Notes: generated from the letters alone by a model not told the origin. 64,000 bases of DNA from Gyrodactylus bullatarudis (GCA_012064415.1 SSNU01000086.1:513407-577406); one strand, 5' to 3'; shown: positions 19,472-32,820, counted from the first letter of the stretch. A program made the numbers and translations.

Positions 19472-21086
19472 CCTGATCAATTGACGATTAAACTTTGGTA
19501 TCAATGTTAAATTATAATTTATAGCAATAGCTTATAGCCGATAATTCATTCTACATAGCGTATTACAGAATTAGAGTAGGCTTAGAAGACAAGTGACCTT
19601 TTTCAAACGTTGAAAATTTGTTAATGACGCCAGTTTGTATTATAATAATGAAAGTTTCATTGAACACGATCGATTTGAAATTTAAATAACCTTTAAATGT
19701 GGGCCTCAAAAAGCCTAAAAATGACTTTTCAATTTTATAGGGCTATATTACGTAATACATGATGTATACCATTTCACATCATTCTTGTTACGTTATACCT
19801 ATTAAATATGATTTTGTAAACGACTTTTTTGACCTATTTCATTGTTAAAAGCGTAAAAAAATAATGGACTATTATAATTTATAAATGACTATTTCTAAAT
19901 CTGACTATCTCTCACATTCTATATATCTCTACTCCTAGTGGTTCTTGTCAAGTATACCAAGTGATGGACCAATCATAGAGAAGATATCAATACCAGCACA
20001 TTTTCTAATTTTTTTGCCAATTGATTATTCATATTGATTAAAATGTCACGATAAGCACAAACATTATAGAAAAGCCCTGAAGTACCGCATGAAGTTCTTT
20101 GATGAATTTACCGTGACTAAAGATGGAAAATTCTTCTGAAAACTGTCTTAAAATCATCAATGAATCTTGACTGGATTTACTTATAAGTAGTATGATTTTA
20201 ATGGAAAAACTATAATAGGCTACTTTAGGCTTTTAAAGAAGCAGACTATTTTCGTAGGCGCCTAAAATCTAATTTTAGTGGACTTTTTTTGGGGCCCTAG
20301 TGATTATTGTAAAAGTATTAGAGTCCAGAATATGAGTAACTTTACAAATAAAATTGTTTTGCCTTTATTAGCAGCAAGTAAATTTTCAAAGCTTCAATTT
20401 CTCAAATACTTCTATGGAAAAAAGAATGTGGGTAATAAACCTAAGCAATTTATTTAATGAATAAATAACAAAAATCAGAATAATGAACTAAATTCTTCGA
20501 CTGTTAGCATTGAATTGAGTATTAGATTCATTCAGTTGTTTTCTTTATCACAGGCAGAATGCAGAAATGATATTAAGATATACAATAATACAATTTTTTG
20601 GTATTCCGAGTCATTTTATTCGGATCTCTCGAATCAAATATTAAATATGTATGATCTATAGGATAGTTGAAATAATTTCAGTTATCTATCTATTGCGGGA
20701 TAAATCTCTAGGGCGAGTCCTCACGGTAGTTCATTTATCAAAATCCTATTATAGAATTAACAAGTTGTCTTCGTACATCAATTCTTTCATGTACAATTAG
20801 AAATTTGTTTTGCAAGCCATATACATTCATCTCTGTGATAATTAGCATCCACTATAATCGTGAAGCAAAAGAGGATGATAATGATGAAGTGTGTTTTAGA
20901 ATGTTTAGATTACAAATAAAACTATAAATGTGTTAGTTGAATAGTTTCTCTTGGTTTCTCTCTTTTTTAGACTGTTAAAAGTATTTTATTTTTCAGTATA
21001 AAACGAAAGAGAATAGACTGGATTTGATTGAATATACAATGTAACCACAAGAGGATGAAGAATAAAACATCTGAATAGGATTAATT
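19472..21086. other. Intergenic, no gene seen
   Basis: AT-rich sequence between the MITE and the 3' end of TTC7; no exon, repeat end or RNA gene could be supported. Confidence 0.5.
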
Positions 21087-24000
21087 TCAAACTTTGAAGC
21101 CAATTGGTAGACTGAAGAAGGGAAATATCGGTTCAGTATTCTCGAGTTCAATCGCCTTCATATAGGTCATTGATACGACATCTGTCTGACAAGAGTATTC
21201 ATCTGTTTGTATTTCAGCGTGAAATTGAAGGTTGTCATTCTCTGTAAATGAATCGAATGAATTGTGGAAATGTTTATGATCTATACCGTCATTTATTTCC
21301 GTTTGCATATTAGTCAGGATATCACCAAGAATGCGCCATGAATCAGGCCGCATAGGATCGATTTTCAATGCTTGTCTTATGACGCGTTCAGCTTGCGTAA
21401 AATTCGATTGAATATAAAATAATTTTGCCTAATGAAGAAAATGGCGTAATTCAAAATAGTTTGATTAAGGGTGATAAAGATGGAAATGCTTACCAGTTCG
21501 ATTAGGGCTTCTATATGATCTGGATTCTTGGCAAGAATCATTTCAAATTTATCCTTGGCAAGAGAAAAATTATTCCTACGAAAGTGTATTTTTCCCAGCT
21601 AATTTATCAAGATTAGAATTATGAGAATTATAAAAAAAATTTAGATTGAAACATACCAAGAATTGAACTTCTTCATTCTTGTACGACAACTGTTGAATAC
21701 AAGCTTCAGCTCTATCAGGTTGATTCTCATGGAGACATAATTCAGCTAAAATTAATCATAATAATCAAATTGTTAAAACTCGATTGTAGAAGAGAAACTT
21801 GTACAAAATGCACATTTACTCGATTCTCCAAATCAAGTTATGACGAAATCTCAACATCATTTCTTTCTTTCTCAACTTTAATTTCATTGAATAATTTTAT
21901 AAAGTATCTTTTGAGCAGTGGTTTACATAAGAATCAAATATTACAGATATTTTTATGCTTATTTCAAAATGAGAGGGGAACCAAGTTTTGACTTTCAGGA
22001 TCACGATTAGTTATCAAAGAAATCAAATCTTCTGGATCAGATTTTTCACCCCATCATCTTGTGGAAACCGATGAAATTTTGATGATCCAAAATCCCTGAA
22101 AAATAACGAGTTGTTCCAGGGTTCAGTTCTATGGTCATAATCGGTTTTCTTGTCTTAATTTGAGTCTAAAATTCAACATATGATTCCCCTCTTACTTTGA
22201 AATAAACAAAAAATTTCAGCACCAAGTTCAAAAAATTGGGAATATTCCATGATTTCTTTAAAACTTGATTTTTTCAAATTTTTTTTTATCTCTTTATATC
22301 ATAAAAGTGATAGCCGCATGATCTAGATTCAAAAAGTTCTTGACTAAATTCGATTTCATGATGGAAAAATTGAGAGTTTTGTAAAAATCATAAATTCCCA
22401 TCTTCATATTAACTAGGTGTAGTTTGACGAAATTTAAAGAGGATTAGAATTTCGATCAGTATTGATGACATGTATGCTATTTCTGGCACATCAAAATAAT
22501 TGTACATAAATTAGAATCAATTAAGAAGTGAATGTTGAGATTTCGTCATAACTCAGCCCGTAGGATCAACTCAAGATACTTATTTTGGGTCAAAGGAACC
22601 CTATTGTGCAGAGTTTTAAAGCAATTATTTTTCCAAGAAATTTCTTATCCATCCCTTAAATTTATCACGTTTATTGTATTTCAATAGTAAAATCGAAATT
22701 ATTTTTCAAGGTAGTAGAGATATCATTAACTCACCTAGAGCGATAAAAATCCTAGGTGGGGTTGTGAAAATGTACTGATTCGAGGTTTGATTTGAAGCAC
22801 ATTTATTAAATTGATCAGATATTGTATTGGATGGGGAATTTTGGGAATTGATCACTTTGAAGTTTATTCCACCAGAGAATGTGTTTTGATTTTTCGCTAG
22901 AATTGAATTTGGATTTGCCATGTCGTTAGTGGATATTTGTTGTTGGAATGCAGGGACACTGTTGGTAGATAAAAGGGTACCATTCTGATTCCGAATTGTA
23001 TTGATTCTTGGCAAGGTTCCATCGGAGACGATACTATTGCAGTCAGCATAATCATTTTGATAAATATTTCTAAAAAAGTGTAATACTTATTATATTATAG
23101 AGATTATTCAAATTAGTTTTGATAGATATTCGGAAAAATAGACCAGACTTTCAAAGTATATGCTTTGAATGCCGCTTGCAGCCTGACTATGTAGCCATCT
23201 AGCTTTTATTGGAATATACATGACATGGATAGTTTAGTTTAATAGATAAAAACGGAAATGATTGTTGTAGTGAATCGTGATTAAAATTTACACGACCCCG
23301 AAAAAAATATTATGGACTCAGACGATATTTCTTCTGGTATGCGATAGTTTTATAAAACCGATTTTTATTAAACTTCAAATGTCCCATCAAAAGTTTAAAC
23401 CAATGGAATTCATTCTTGGTGAAGGAGTAAAAATTCATTGGAAAAATTCGAATTCCATTATGCGATACAATATTTATTTTGTTGAGAATTCATAAAACTA
23501 TCAATTGAGAAGGCAATAAAAGCACGTTTAAAATTCTATATGAATTAATTTTCTCTAATAAAATTCTTATGGTAAAAGAATAAACATACTTGATGAAATT
23601 TAAGACGCTAGAATCCCCACCATAAATTTTTCTCCAAATCTCCATCAGATAAAAGTACACTTCTTTAGCAGCTGATGCTCCGTTGCGTTTCAGCTCAATC
23701 TTAGCCAGGCCAAATAATAAATCAATGTCATAGGGATTTTCTGAAAGACCAGCTTGAAGAGCTTTGTAGGCAAGGTCGAGGTTCCTTCTTTTCGAGGAAA
23801 TCCTAATACTCGGAGCGAATTCTTTCTCTTTATTGCCGCTTAGTTTGACATCTTCTGGTTTTTCTCGACTCTTTGAATCTAAAATAATGAATTATTGACA
23901 ATAAATAATTCTTTTGTCAAGATAACAATCGACTTTCGAAAATTATTTCAAACTCGTAAAACACTCAAATGGACAACTTAGTCATAGAAATGTACAGTGA

Positions 24001-26056
24001 GATTATTGAATACCTTGTATGTTCTCAGCTACCTCTGGACTTTGTATTTTAGGTGGAAATGAGGTTGAAATGTCTTCATTAGAACTAGAATTATTATTCA
24101 AATGGGAATTGCCAAGGTTGTTGGAATTGTTAAAAGTATTGTTGTTCTGATTCAAGTTTGTTGTCTGCTTCAAATTATTGATACCCGACTCCATTTGTAG
24201 CTTGAAGGGGTTATTATGAACTGGCATCTGTAATTAAAATAATGAATCCCCAATTTAAAAAAAGCTATTTAAAATGTTTGACCAACCTGTGGCATCGCTG
24301 AATGAATTATGGCTAATAGTAGGAAAGAATTTGGCTGAATAGGATTTAAACAGAGACTCCTCTTACAGGCTACCAAGGCTTCGAGGACATTTCTCTGATT
24401 GCCGAGTTCTATGCTGAGATGATACCAGGCTAGTGCATCATTCGGGTTTAATGAGACTGATCTATTTAAAAATTGATTTTTCTAATTAGACACAATGTGT
24501 ATAAATATATATACATTTATTATTTATATTCAGATATCATCAAGCTATTTAAATCTTATCGATTTGTAAAACTCTTTGAAAAAAATCAAACATACATAAA
24601 TAGAAATGTAGAGAAATTTGTCAAGACTTACAATCGATATTGCTCAATGGCCATCCAATGAAGTTCAGACTTTTTAGAAAGAATTTTTGTTTGAGTAGCT
24701 GCCAAATGATAACCCCATCCGAGTAGGAGACGGCCTCTTGCGATGAGAAATTGCTCCTGATTATTACCGGCAACTTTGATGGCATCATGACTGAAATCAA
24801 TACCTTCTTTAATCATGTTCAAATGTCCTAGACAAACTGAAGCCGTTAACAAGTATACGCCAGTCTTTTCTGGCTTGATTCTCTGACACTCCTTCAGAAC
24901 TAAATAGGCTCTGTAATAATTTTTACTGTTAATGAGTGCTAAGGCAAATTGATACCAAATGTGGAACTCTTTAAAGGAAAATCTTAGAGAAGATTCTAAT
25001 CGCTCATAAAGAAATGTGTATGAGGAGCTTTTGACAAGACTCGTTGTAAGTAGGTCATATACTGAAATAGTATTTTTCATATTTTTCTCCCTTTCATCTG
25101 CGTAAACTTGTGAGCGACCGAGAATAGCATCTGGGTTGGCCAAATAATCTGATATCAACAATAACAATATAGACTCTTGAACTAAATTCTTTGGTACAAC
25201 TTTGTTAGCAGGAAAAAGGTCCGGAGTTTTAAACTTGGCAACCCTGATTAAAGTTTCTTCAATTTTTTCTGAACTAATTTTCGGATATGAATAGCATGTA
25301 AAGCCACGAAGAAGTAATTCAGCCAAATCCTTAGAAACGATCCTTCGAAGATTTTTAGTGGAAACTGTTTCTCGACATCGCATTATAAGACGCATCCAAT
25401 CAATTGCATCATCATATTTTTTATTATTTAACTTGATCAGAAAGTACTTTTGTGCTGCATTCTCAACTAAATATGACATTGAATTGCCAACAGAGTAGCT
25501 CTCATTCGGAACTGAAACTTCTTGAAAGTGTCTTATGCTCAATAAGACGGAATTTGCAAGTTCAAGAAGAAATTCTTCCGAATCGTAAGTTGACTTCGAA
25601 AGACCAATTATTGCAAGGGCTTCCCCAATTAACTTGACATGACGGAATGTATAATTTGAAATTGTTCTGAAAAGATTGAATGTTAGAAGTTTTTCTACTG
25701 CTTCATTGTGAAGGCCCTTGAAATAAAGAATTTTACAATGGAGAATATTGAGTTCAAATTTAAAGTCTTCATCTGCATACGGTATCAATGTTTTGATTCT
25801 ATCATTTAATTTATCGAGCTCTTTTATGTCTGCCATTCCAACTTCAATTTTATTCAGAGTTAAACCAGTTTTAGCAAGCACTTGATAACAATCTAGAATA
25901 AAAATTTTATACAAATGTTTTATAAAATATACCTGAAATACAATTTTTATCTGTCTGTGAAAAAGTCAAGGCTTTCTCAAAATTTGATTCATTTCTGTTA
26001 CGGACAGAGTCATTATCTCGACCCCGTTTGGTTCTTTCAGGCCGTACGTTATTCAT
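21087..26056 (-). CDS. TTC7: TTC7 homologue, scaffold of the PI4-kinase III-alpha complex
   Basis: Nine exons on the minus strand: 26056-25933, 25892-24632, 24461-24287, 24227-24014, 23878-23590, 23069-22735, 21745-21657, 21598-21494 and 21428-21087. All junctions keep frame, giving 977 residues. TTC7 is a TPR-helix scaffold that, with EFR3 and hyccin, holds PI4KA at the plasma membrane. Family signatures: AIDWMRLIMRCRETVSTKNL, LAELLLRG, LLLLISDYLANPDAIL, VYDLLT, FSFKEFHIWYQFALALINS, LVLKECQRIKPEK, and the C-terminal AIELENTEPIFPF. Exon 4 and exon 6 encode Asn/Ser/Gln-rich linkers (about 110 residues each) not found in vertebrate TTC7, making it longer than the usual ~860. Intron 5 contains repeat 23160-23360; intron 6 a foldback. 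Confidence 0.92.
21836..22553. repeat. ~720-bp foldback in TTC7 intron 6
   Basis: The outermost 22 bases 21836-21857 (AGTTATGACGAAATCTCAAC, AT) are the exact reverse complement of 22532-22553. Inner inverted blocks (GAGGGGAA near 21970 against TTCCCCTC near 22187) relate to the CTCTCACTTTG foldback family. No coding capacity. Confidence 0.7.
23160..23360 (+). repeat. Shortened copy of the 9.75-10.05 kb repeat
   Basis: GCAGCCTGACTATGTAG and, 130 bp on, ATGGACTCAGACGATATTTC match the left and right parts of 9750-10040 in the same orientation, with deletions. It lies in TTC7 intron 5. Confidence 0.55.
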
Positions 26057-26410
26057 TTTTTTGATTTATTTGAAAAAATCATAATTAGTCAATAGAACAA
26101 ACAAAAGTGCACAACAACTTAGGTTTGTGAGATAGATAATTTGCAATTTTGAATTCAAAACTTATCTTCAGCCTAAATTTTCTCAAGTCACTCTTCCAAT
26201 TAAGTTAATTGAACTAACCAAATATGTTACTAAAAAAATATCCAAGAGTTGAATTTAGCCTACTAACTTTCATATTCAATTTAATTTTGCACGAAAATAT
26301 CAATAAGGAAAAACGATTTCTTTCTGTAAAAAGCCACTGAAATTACTCCAGTGAAATTTTATTGTTACGAAATTTTGTAAGTATCTTGTAAATTTTCCAA
26401 TGTAAAACTT
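26057..26410. other. Spacer between TTC7 start and TAL stop
   Basis: 354 bp that must hold the TTC7 promoter and the TAL 3' end. No clear TATA box or conserved element was picked out. Confidence 0.4.
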
Positions 26411-27678
26411 CTATTGATGAGGCGTTCTATAAATTATCAAAATATCTGATTTCTTTGAACTGAACCCCTCAATCTTTAATGAAACGCATGAGTTTGGCAA
26501 ATGTGAATAGTATGCATGATATCTTCCTTGAACTTTTATAACATGCCAGAGTGGACCAAACGCATCATCCATCCTTTTCTTCAGATTTTTGACAAATTCC
26601 TTTGAAAGATCAAATAAATCAAAATAATTCAAGGGTCAATAAAAAAGAGGAACTGAACATTATAGAAAATTCTCTCACAGAGACTTGATAAAAAAATATT
26701 TTATATTGATTTTCCCATTTCTTATCTGGGTTAATGTGTTTGCCATATCATTGGGGAAACCTACATTAGAACTTATAGCCTATAAGTTATAGGAATGAAT
26801 AAAATATTTTTGCATTGCCTTATTCAATGAATAAGTTATTCATTGAGGCTCATTACATTGGTTTTCCAACAATGAAGCAATCTGGCAAAAGTTCTTCTAA
26901 TAGAACCAAAATGAAAAAAATCCTTCGAATAGTGTCATCTTGAATTCGAGAGAATTTATTTTTGAATCGATCTTATTTCCCTAGAAATAAAATTTCAAAA
27001 GAAAATAAATATTCGTTTTTTATTTCACTTCTCCAATTTATAGAAATGAAGAATCTGTTCTACGCTTGTAATGTGCAATACACAACATTTATAAGCAGAC
27101 AGGATAAACAGTGTGCATGAATAATATAGTCTAACCAATCAATAATCAACCTAATCATGATAGCTTGAATATTTTAAACAACAATTGGGAAGCTACATTT
27201 ACCTTTTCATCTGACAGACATGATTTTCTGACTTGGTTGATAATTGATATTACCAGGTTGAAATCCTGATCTGACATGCTCCTTGTGATTACTGAAACAT
27301 TTTCAGGTCTCAGTACTTCAATTTTTGCATCATTCTTGTTCACTTCGGAAAATAGTGAATTTCGTTTTCGCCTTTTTTAATCTCAAAAACAACTTACATT
27401 TCATCGAGTGGTAAGTCAAGAACTTCACAAAATCTTTCCAAACTAATTTCTCCAGTTCCATCAGGATCAAAAAGTACCTTCCATTGCTAAATATTTTTTA
27501 AATAATAATTAGCTCATGTTACTCTCACTTCAATATAGGTTGGATCGATTGATTTGTTCGTTATATAACTCTCAAGTTCATCAATGGAAATAGTTTCTAA
27601 ATTTTTCTATATATTTTATTTTCAGATACCTGAATTATTAGCATCAATTGCGAAAAAGATGTTGAGAAAATCTTCCAT
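26411..27678 (-). CDS. Tegument-allergen-like (TAL) protein: EF-hands plus dynein light chain domain
   Basis: Five exons: 27678-27630, 27596-27529, 27486-27398, 27371-27203 and 26599-26411, giving 187 residues, the usual TAL size. EF-hand 1 has the 12-residue loop DANNSETISIDE (Glu where Gly is usual at position 6). EF-hand 2 has the loop DPDGTGEISLER, ending in Arg rather than Glu, so Ca binding may be weakened. A linker follows, then a dynein-light-chain-like domain (EFVKNLKKRMDDAFGPLWHV, YYSHLPNSCVSLKI, DILIIYRTP). In flukes and tapeworms such proteins are Ca-binding, tegument-associated and often IgE targets. This fusion is typical of flatworms and is the main clue to the organism. Three introns are only 33, 42 and 26 nt; the last is 603 nt. 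It is divergent from the USP gene. Confidence 0.85.
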
Positions 27679-28300
27679 CACAAGAATAATTCTTTGAAAA
27701 TCATTTCATTGGAAATTTCAAAAATAAATTACCTCTCAATCAAAGTAAAACAAAAACATGTTTGATTAAAATTAAGCTAATGTGTTTTAATACTTAACAA
27801 CTTTGGTGACCTTACAATGTAAGGTTTACAAATTGCAAGCCTTACTTAATGATTTTATGATACAATGCACTTTACTTACAATAGTCACTATTGAAATTCA
27901 TCATACAACTTCATTTTTTGGACAAATATTATCTATTTTAATTATAAATATTATTCCAAATTACTACTAAGTAGTTAGTTGAATAATAATATGAAATATT
28001 ATAACATTTTAATTGATTGATTTAAGGGGTGTTTGTTCTCATTATATTATTGTTAGATTTAATATAGATAAATTTTATAAAGGCTAAAATAATATAAGCT
28101 GTATTTTGAAGCATTTCAAGTAGGACTACAATTAAATTGCTCTTCCATATTTTCTTTACAACTTCTTCAAATATGATTGGTCAATGAATTTTAAGATTGG
28201 CCAATTGCATTCTTTTTGTTGTATCTTCATTAAGACTTATTTCTTTGTAAATAATTTTATATTTTATTACAATTTGTAAGCTTGGTTAGGTCATTTGGAC
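27679..28300. promoter_or_regulatory. Shared upstream region of divergent TAL and USP genes
   Basis: 622 AT-rich bases separate the two start codons and must contain both promoters. Near the USP start is GTAAGCTTGGTTAGG; no TATA box or acceptor was convincing enough to place a start site. Confidence 0.45.
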
Positions 28301-28771
28301 ATGTCGCCAGCAAGAAACGTTCTTTTTCCAATCGATGCATCTGATCATTGTCACAGAGCATTCAAATGGTACATGGAAAATATGAAAAAGCCTGATGATT
28401 TAGTGTTCTTTATTCATGTTATCGAACCAATCTATACTACTCCAGCTGTTGGTCTTGCTATGGAAGCTCCTCCTTTGTTACTTGATGATATGACAAGAGT
28501 TATGCAGGACAGTATAGATTCTGGCAAGAAAATCGGGCAAAAATATATGCATGAAGCCAAGGCTGATGGTATTCAATGCAAAGCATTCCTGCACGTTGAT
28601 AACAAGCCAGGCCATGCACTGGTCAAGTCGGCTCACGAACATAAAGCTGATGTCATTGTTATGGGTAATCGTGGTGTTGGGACTTTGACAAGAACCTTTT
28701 TGGGTAGTGTCAGTGATCATATTCTACATAATGCTCATATCCCGGTTGTTGTTGTTCCACCATCCGCCTAA
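28301..28771 (+). CDS. Universal stress protein (UspA family)
   Basis: An intronless 156-residue UspA-domain protein. The start is ATG at 28301 (MSPARNVLFPIDASDH); the codons just upstream are not Met. The ATP-binding signature G-2x-G-9x-G-S/T is intact: G122-N-R-G125, then G135-S136. It ends with IPVVVVPP, the usual final beta strand. USPs are small nucleotide-binding alpha/beta proteins tied to stress tolerance. In animals they occur in cnidarians, flatworms and other invertebrates but not in vertebrates. Lack of introns fits flatworm USP genes, which often arise by retroposition (inference). Confidence 0.92.
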   Translation: MSPARNVLFPIDASDHCHRAFKWYMENMKKPDDLVFFIHVIEPIYTTPAVGLAMEAPPLLLDDMTRVMQDSIDSGKKIGQKYMHEAKADGIQCKAFLHVDNKPGHALVKSAHEHKADVIVMGNRGVGTLTRTFLGSVSDHILHNAHIPVVVVPPSA

Positions 28772-29584
28772 AATCAATAAAAGATCCCTCAATGAATTCT
28801 AGATTAATGAATTAAAAAGATGTTACGATTTTCTTTTACAACAATACAATGCCCAATATATTCTAATGCCCATTCATTCCAAGGGACTACTTTTTTTCAA
28901 AAATGCTTTGCAATAAACTTAGTAAAAATGTACTATTGATTTTCTCATCACATTACTTGGAATTAAAAAATAATAATATTAAGAGAATTATAACCCAAAA
29001 GGGATCTGTTGTGTTGGACCATTTTTTTTAATCCCACAGATCAAGTACTATTGCTCAAGAATAGGCTTTAATTTCGATTAAAACATATATATGATCTTTT
29101 GAGAAATAAATTTTTTCAAATAAACATTTTCCAATTTGAATAAATGCACCTGAAAATGATTGGCAAAAGTCAAGTTTCATAGAGAAAAAAAAGATTTTGA
29201 ATCATCATTCTTCGAAATAAATTTACATTCATAAATTCATATTTATTTTGAAACAGAATTGCAAATTTGTTGCAATCTTTATCTTCTTAATGGAGATTCT
29301 AATAATGTTTACTATAGTATCGACTTCAGTATGAATGCAATGAGGGGTGGGGAAAGAGGGAAAATTATCCTCCAATCAAATTAGACTTGGAAATCAATAC
29401 ATACACTTATGCATATGTAATGCATTTAAAATCATTAAATTAACAATCAATTATGATTATTGACTACGATACAAAAATACTGTTTATAAAATCTTCACTC
29501 TTTTACCTTTCGAACCAGACCATTCGAAGAGGTAACCATTTTTTTGAAAAATAAGTATAAAAACATGATTTTGATTGCTTTGGT
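28772..29584. other. Intergenic, nothing recognised
   Basis: 3' flank of the USP gene (AATAAAAGATCC just after the stop is a likely poly(A) signal), then AT-rich sequence without support for a gene. Confidence 0.5.
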
Positions 29585-29985
29585 TTTAAGTATCTAAGTT
29601 TTTTGAAAAATCTCACGCGAGAAGAAAAATACGACATGTATTCGGAATATTGTGTGAGTCCAAACTATTTTTATCAGGGTAATCTAAATGTTTTTTATTC
29701 TAATCTTAATTTTCTTCTAAGTCATGAATTATATGTATCATCAGAGTTATTACTCTAATAATTCTGATTAATAATTTTTGAATTTTCGAGTATTCATATT
29801 TATTTAAAAGATCTAAAACGATAAAATCATATTTTTGAAAATCGTAAGATCTAAAAAATTTTTTTAGCGTATTATTATTTGAGGCCCTGCTGATCACTAT
29901 AACAATCACTAGAAATACTACACCTTTCTCTCCCCTTTCTTTTTCTACAGAAGACACCATAGTCAGGTTATAGTCAATTTAAAAG
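29585..29985 (+). repeat. Copy of the ORF-bearing repeat (broken)
   Basis: Plus-strand relative of the minus strand of 9745-10060. It contains the equivalents of the 9.7-10.0 kb reading frame (AAATACGACATGTATTCG, TTTTATCAGGGTAATCTAAA, ATCAGAGTTATTACTCTAAT) and ends at CATAGTCAGG. Small indels break the frame. Confidence 0.7.
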
Positions 29986-31954
29986 CTCAATTTCTCACAC
30001 TTCTAAATCTTTTACTCATGAGTTAAACGGAAAACTAAATGCACCAATGAATTTTTTGTAACACCCAGTTTCTTCAGACTGGAGTGGCCAATAAGGTTCG
30101 CAACTGACTGTAGTTATAGAAGCGATAAAATGACAAAGAGTTCTCATCTCTAGGACTCTTGCTCAACTCATAAATTTGATGTATTGATTTTTTTTGAAGA
30201 GAAAAAATAAAACAAAACTTGTTCACATAATAGTCTCATATTACTCTTGAAATCGATATGATAATTCTAGGCCTCCCAGAGTTATCTGATCAAAATTCGA
30301 TTTTGAAGATTGTTCAAAAATCTGATTTCTACTTTTAAATGATGATTGATCTTGAATTAGACAGTTTATCAGAGAGATTAATTGATAATTTAGGCCTCTC
30401 ATCATGACAGTCTGTTGCATAAACTAGGATTTATTTATTTTAGAAACTGCTTTATTTAATCTATCCATTTTTCTGTTATTGATGATCCAGAGAATTTGCT
30501 TTTAAATACTTGCTCGAAATCTAATTTCAAAAGTCTATTCAGCAAGAGAAATCTATGAAATTTAAGTAGTTAATTTTTACTCCTTTCTTCATTACCATTG
30601 GTTACCGTATGATTAAAATTTTTTCATACTATTCAAATATGTCCGCGATATAATGTCTCCCAAATTGGGAGTCCCATTTAGCCAACTATAGAGTAGGAGT
30701 AGATTTCAGAAATTCAATTTCGGTCATTTTGAAAAGCCCGACAAAAGTTATTCAATGGTGTAAAATATTTCGAATTGTGTTAAAATTTTAGAGACCTTCA
30801 AAATTGTGAGAAATATTGATCTGGGGACAAGGACAATAACAAAAAGATTTGTCACTTGTAAATTAGGGGAGAGGGTGACGCATTAATTTTTCATTAAAAT
30901 TTCGAAGTTTATTTTAAAATTTTTCCATACTTAATGAAAGAATTTAATAGGGTTTAGTGATACGAATCAGGAGAAAATTCTCTACAAGCTGAGACCAAAA
31001 ACTAGAAAAGTGACAAAATTTGCCCAAAAAGTTAAAATATATTTGTCCTACTTCTTACTAAGAAGTTCTTAGTAGATTGCAACTACGAACTCTTAATTTT
31101 AGCTGAAAAATCGGGGTGTGCACATTAGGAGTGGATTTTGTTCCAAAAAAAATTATAGTTCCGAATTAACTGAGATAATTTCTATTTCATTTATATTTGA
31201 AGATCACAAATATACCAAGCTCATGATCCAAATATTTTTCTTAACTGGTTACAACCGTTTGTTAAAGTTGTATTTTTTAACATGATTTTCGCTAAAAAGA
31301 ATGTAATTACTTGAAAGTAGATATTTTAAAACTTTGAAAAATTCATTTAATTAAAACTTGTATAAATAAAATTCAAGACAATTTGAGGTAATTCTGAATA
31401 TTTTTGTAAAGACAATAAATTAGAAACGTTTTTTTAGTTTAATATGGCGCATATTAGTAATGAAATACAATTATTAGTTAGCAATAAATATGAACTGCAT
31501 TTAAGATGTCATCTATAAAATGTTCCAGTTTAAAACTATAGTAGAGACCTATTTAAAAAAATCTATTTCATGAAACAATAGAATAACCTATTTTTCTATT
31601 TCTCTATATCTTTTCATTACATCAAAGACTTTTATCCAAACGATTCCATACATCTATACAATTTGTATTGTACAATGTGAAAAGTATTTCGACCAATTAT
31701 AACTGCGCATTTCATCGCTCTGTTCATTAATGCACATTGTAGTGAACAATTCGAATTGAGTTCAGATTAAAAACTTTGTTTACTAAATCTAAAATTTTCA
31801 TTGCATTTAATAAGCTTAATATTTTAGTTGATTTTTAACATACAAAAACTAAATTCAAATACATAGAAAGAAGATTTTACTTTGATTTGAAAGCTCATTT
31901 TATTCAAATACTCTTGCAGGGCTATTCTATTATTAGGGATAGAAAACGGGTACT
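29986..31954. other. Intergenic, no gene seen
   Basis: Nearly 2 kb of AT-rich sequence without a supported exon, repeat end or RNA gene. Confidence 0.5.
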
Positions 31955-32395
31955 TCACCTGTACTCTATATTGCTTTGAATGGTTTCTTCCCATCTTTCA
32001 CTTAATTTATTTATTCCTCTAGCCCAGAAACTATTGTTTTTTGAGCCAATGTACTCTTCAATAGCTCTTTTTAAATCTTCGTCATTTCTAAAGATTCTTC
32101 TTGATATGAAATGCTGTAATGATCTGAAAAATGATAATCTGATGGCGCTAAATCTGGAGAAAAAGGGGGATGCTCTAAAACTTCAAGACCAATTTCGGAA
32201 ATTTTTTGTTTTGTCTCTCTGGAAACATTATCATGTTGCAAAACAAGATTTCTTTGCCTTTTAAAATTTTGGCCTTTATGCAGTCACCACACGGTCCACT
32301 GACTCACAATAAGTTTGAGAATTGATAGTAGAACCCTGTGGCAACAACTCCTCTTGAAGTCCAAAATATGGTCAGCATAACCTTCTTTGCAAACT
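31955..32395 (-). pseudogene. mariner-type transposase, C-terminal relic
   Basis: On the minus strand, KVML, QGSTINSQTYCESVDRVV, then LQHDNVSRETKQKI, EVLEHPPFSPDLAPSDYHF and, after a 1-base frameshift, FRNDEDLKRAIEEYIGSK and RWEETIQSN. The last aspartate of the catalytic triad (PDLAPSDYHF) is present. Stops and frameshifts in the first half and the missing N-terminal DNA-binding region make it a dead fragment. No terminal inverted repeat was located. Confidence 0.85.
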
Positions 32396-32590
32396 GATTT
32401 TTAGATCAAATAAAAAGAATGTAATCTCTACATTTCCAATATTTTCAATATAAAGCTATACATAGTTAATAGGAAGATGGGAATTTATGATTTCTAACAA
32501 AATTTTCAATTTTTTCATCGTGAATTTTGGAATTTGGATCATGAGACTCACCTTAACTCTTTGAAAAAAAATGGAAAAACTTATTCTTAT

Positions 32591-32788
32591 CCCTTTCGGT
32601 GCCGATGGACATATTCTAATTTTTTTGAACCTTCATAACTCTACCAGTTTGATATGTTTCTGGATCAATTAAAGTTTAATTTGAAGCCCACAATGTGAAC
32701 TTGCATTAGTAATATATTTGGCCAAATAACTTCATAGCTTAAGTTTGGTTTTTATAAAATTTGTGAAATAGTCTTGGCACCGAAAGGG
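32591..32788. mobile_element. 198-bp MITE, CCCTTTCGGTGCC family
   Basis: Perfect 13-bp terminal inverted repeats CCCTTTCGGTGCC / GGCACCGAAAGGG. The right flank is TTAA; the left is TTAT, one base off. The interior matches 6545-6742. Non-coding. Confidence 0.88.
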
Positions 32789-32820
32789 TTAAGGAAATTA
32801 CGGAAATTCAAATCTCTGAG

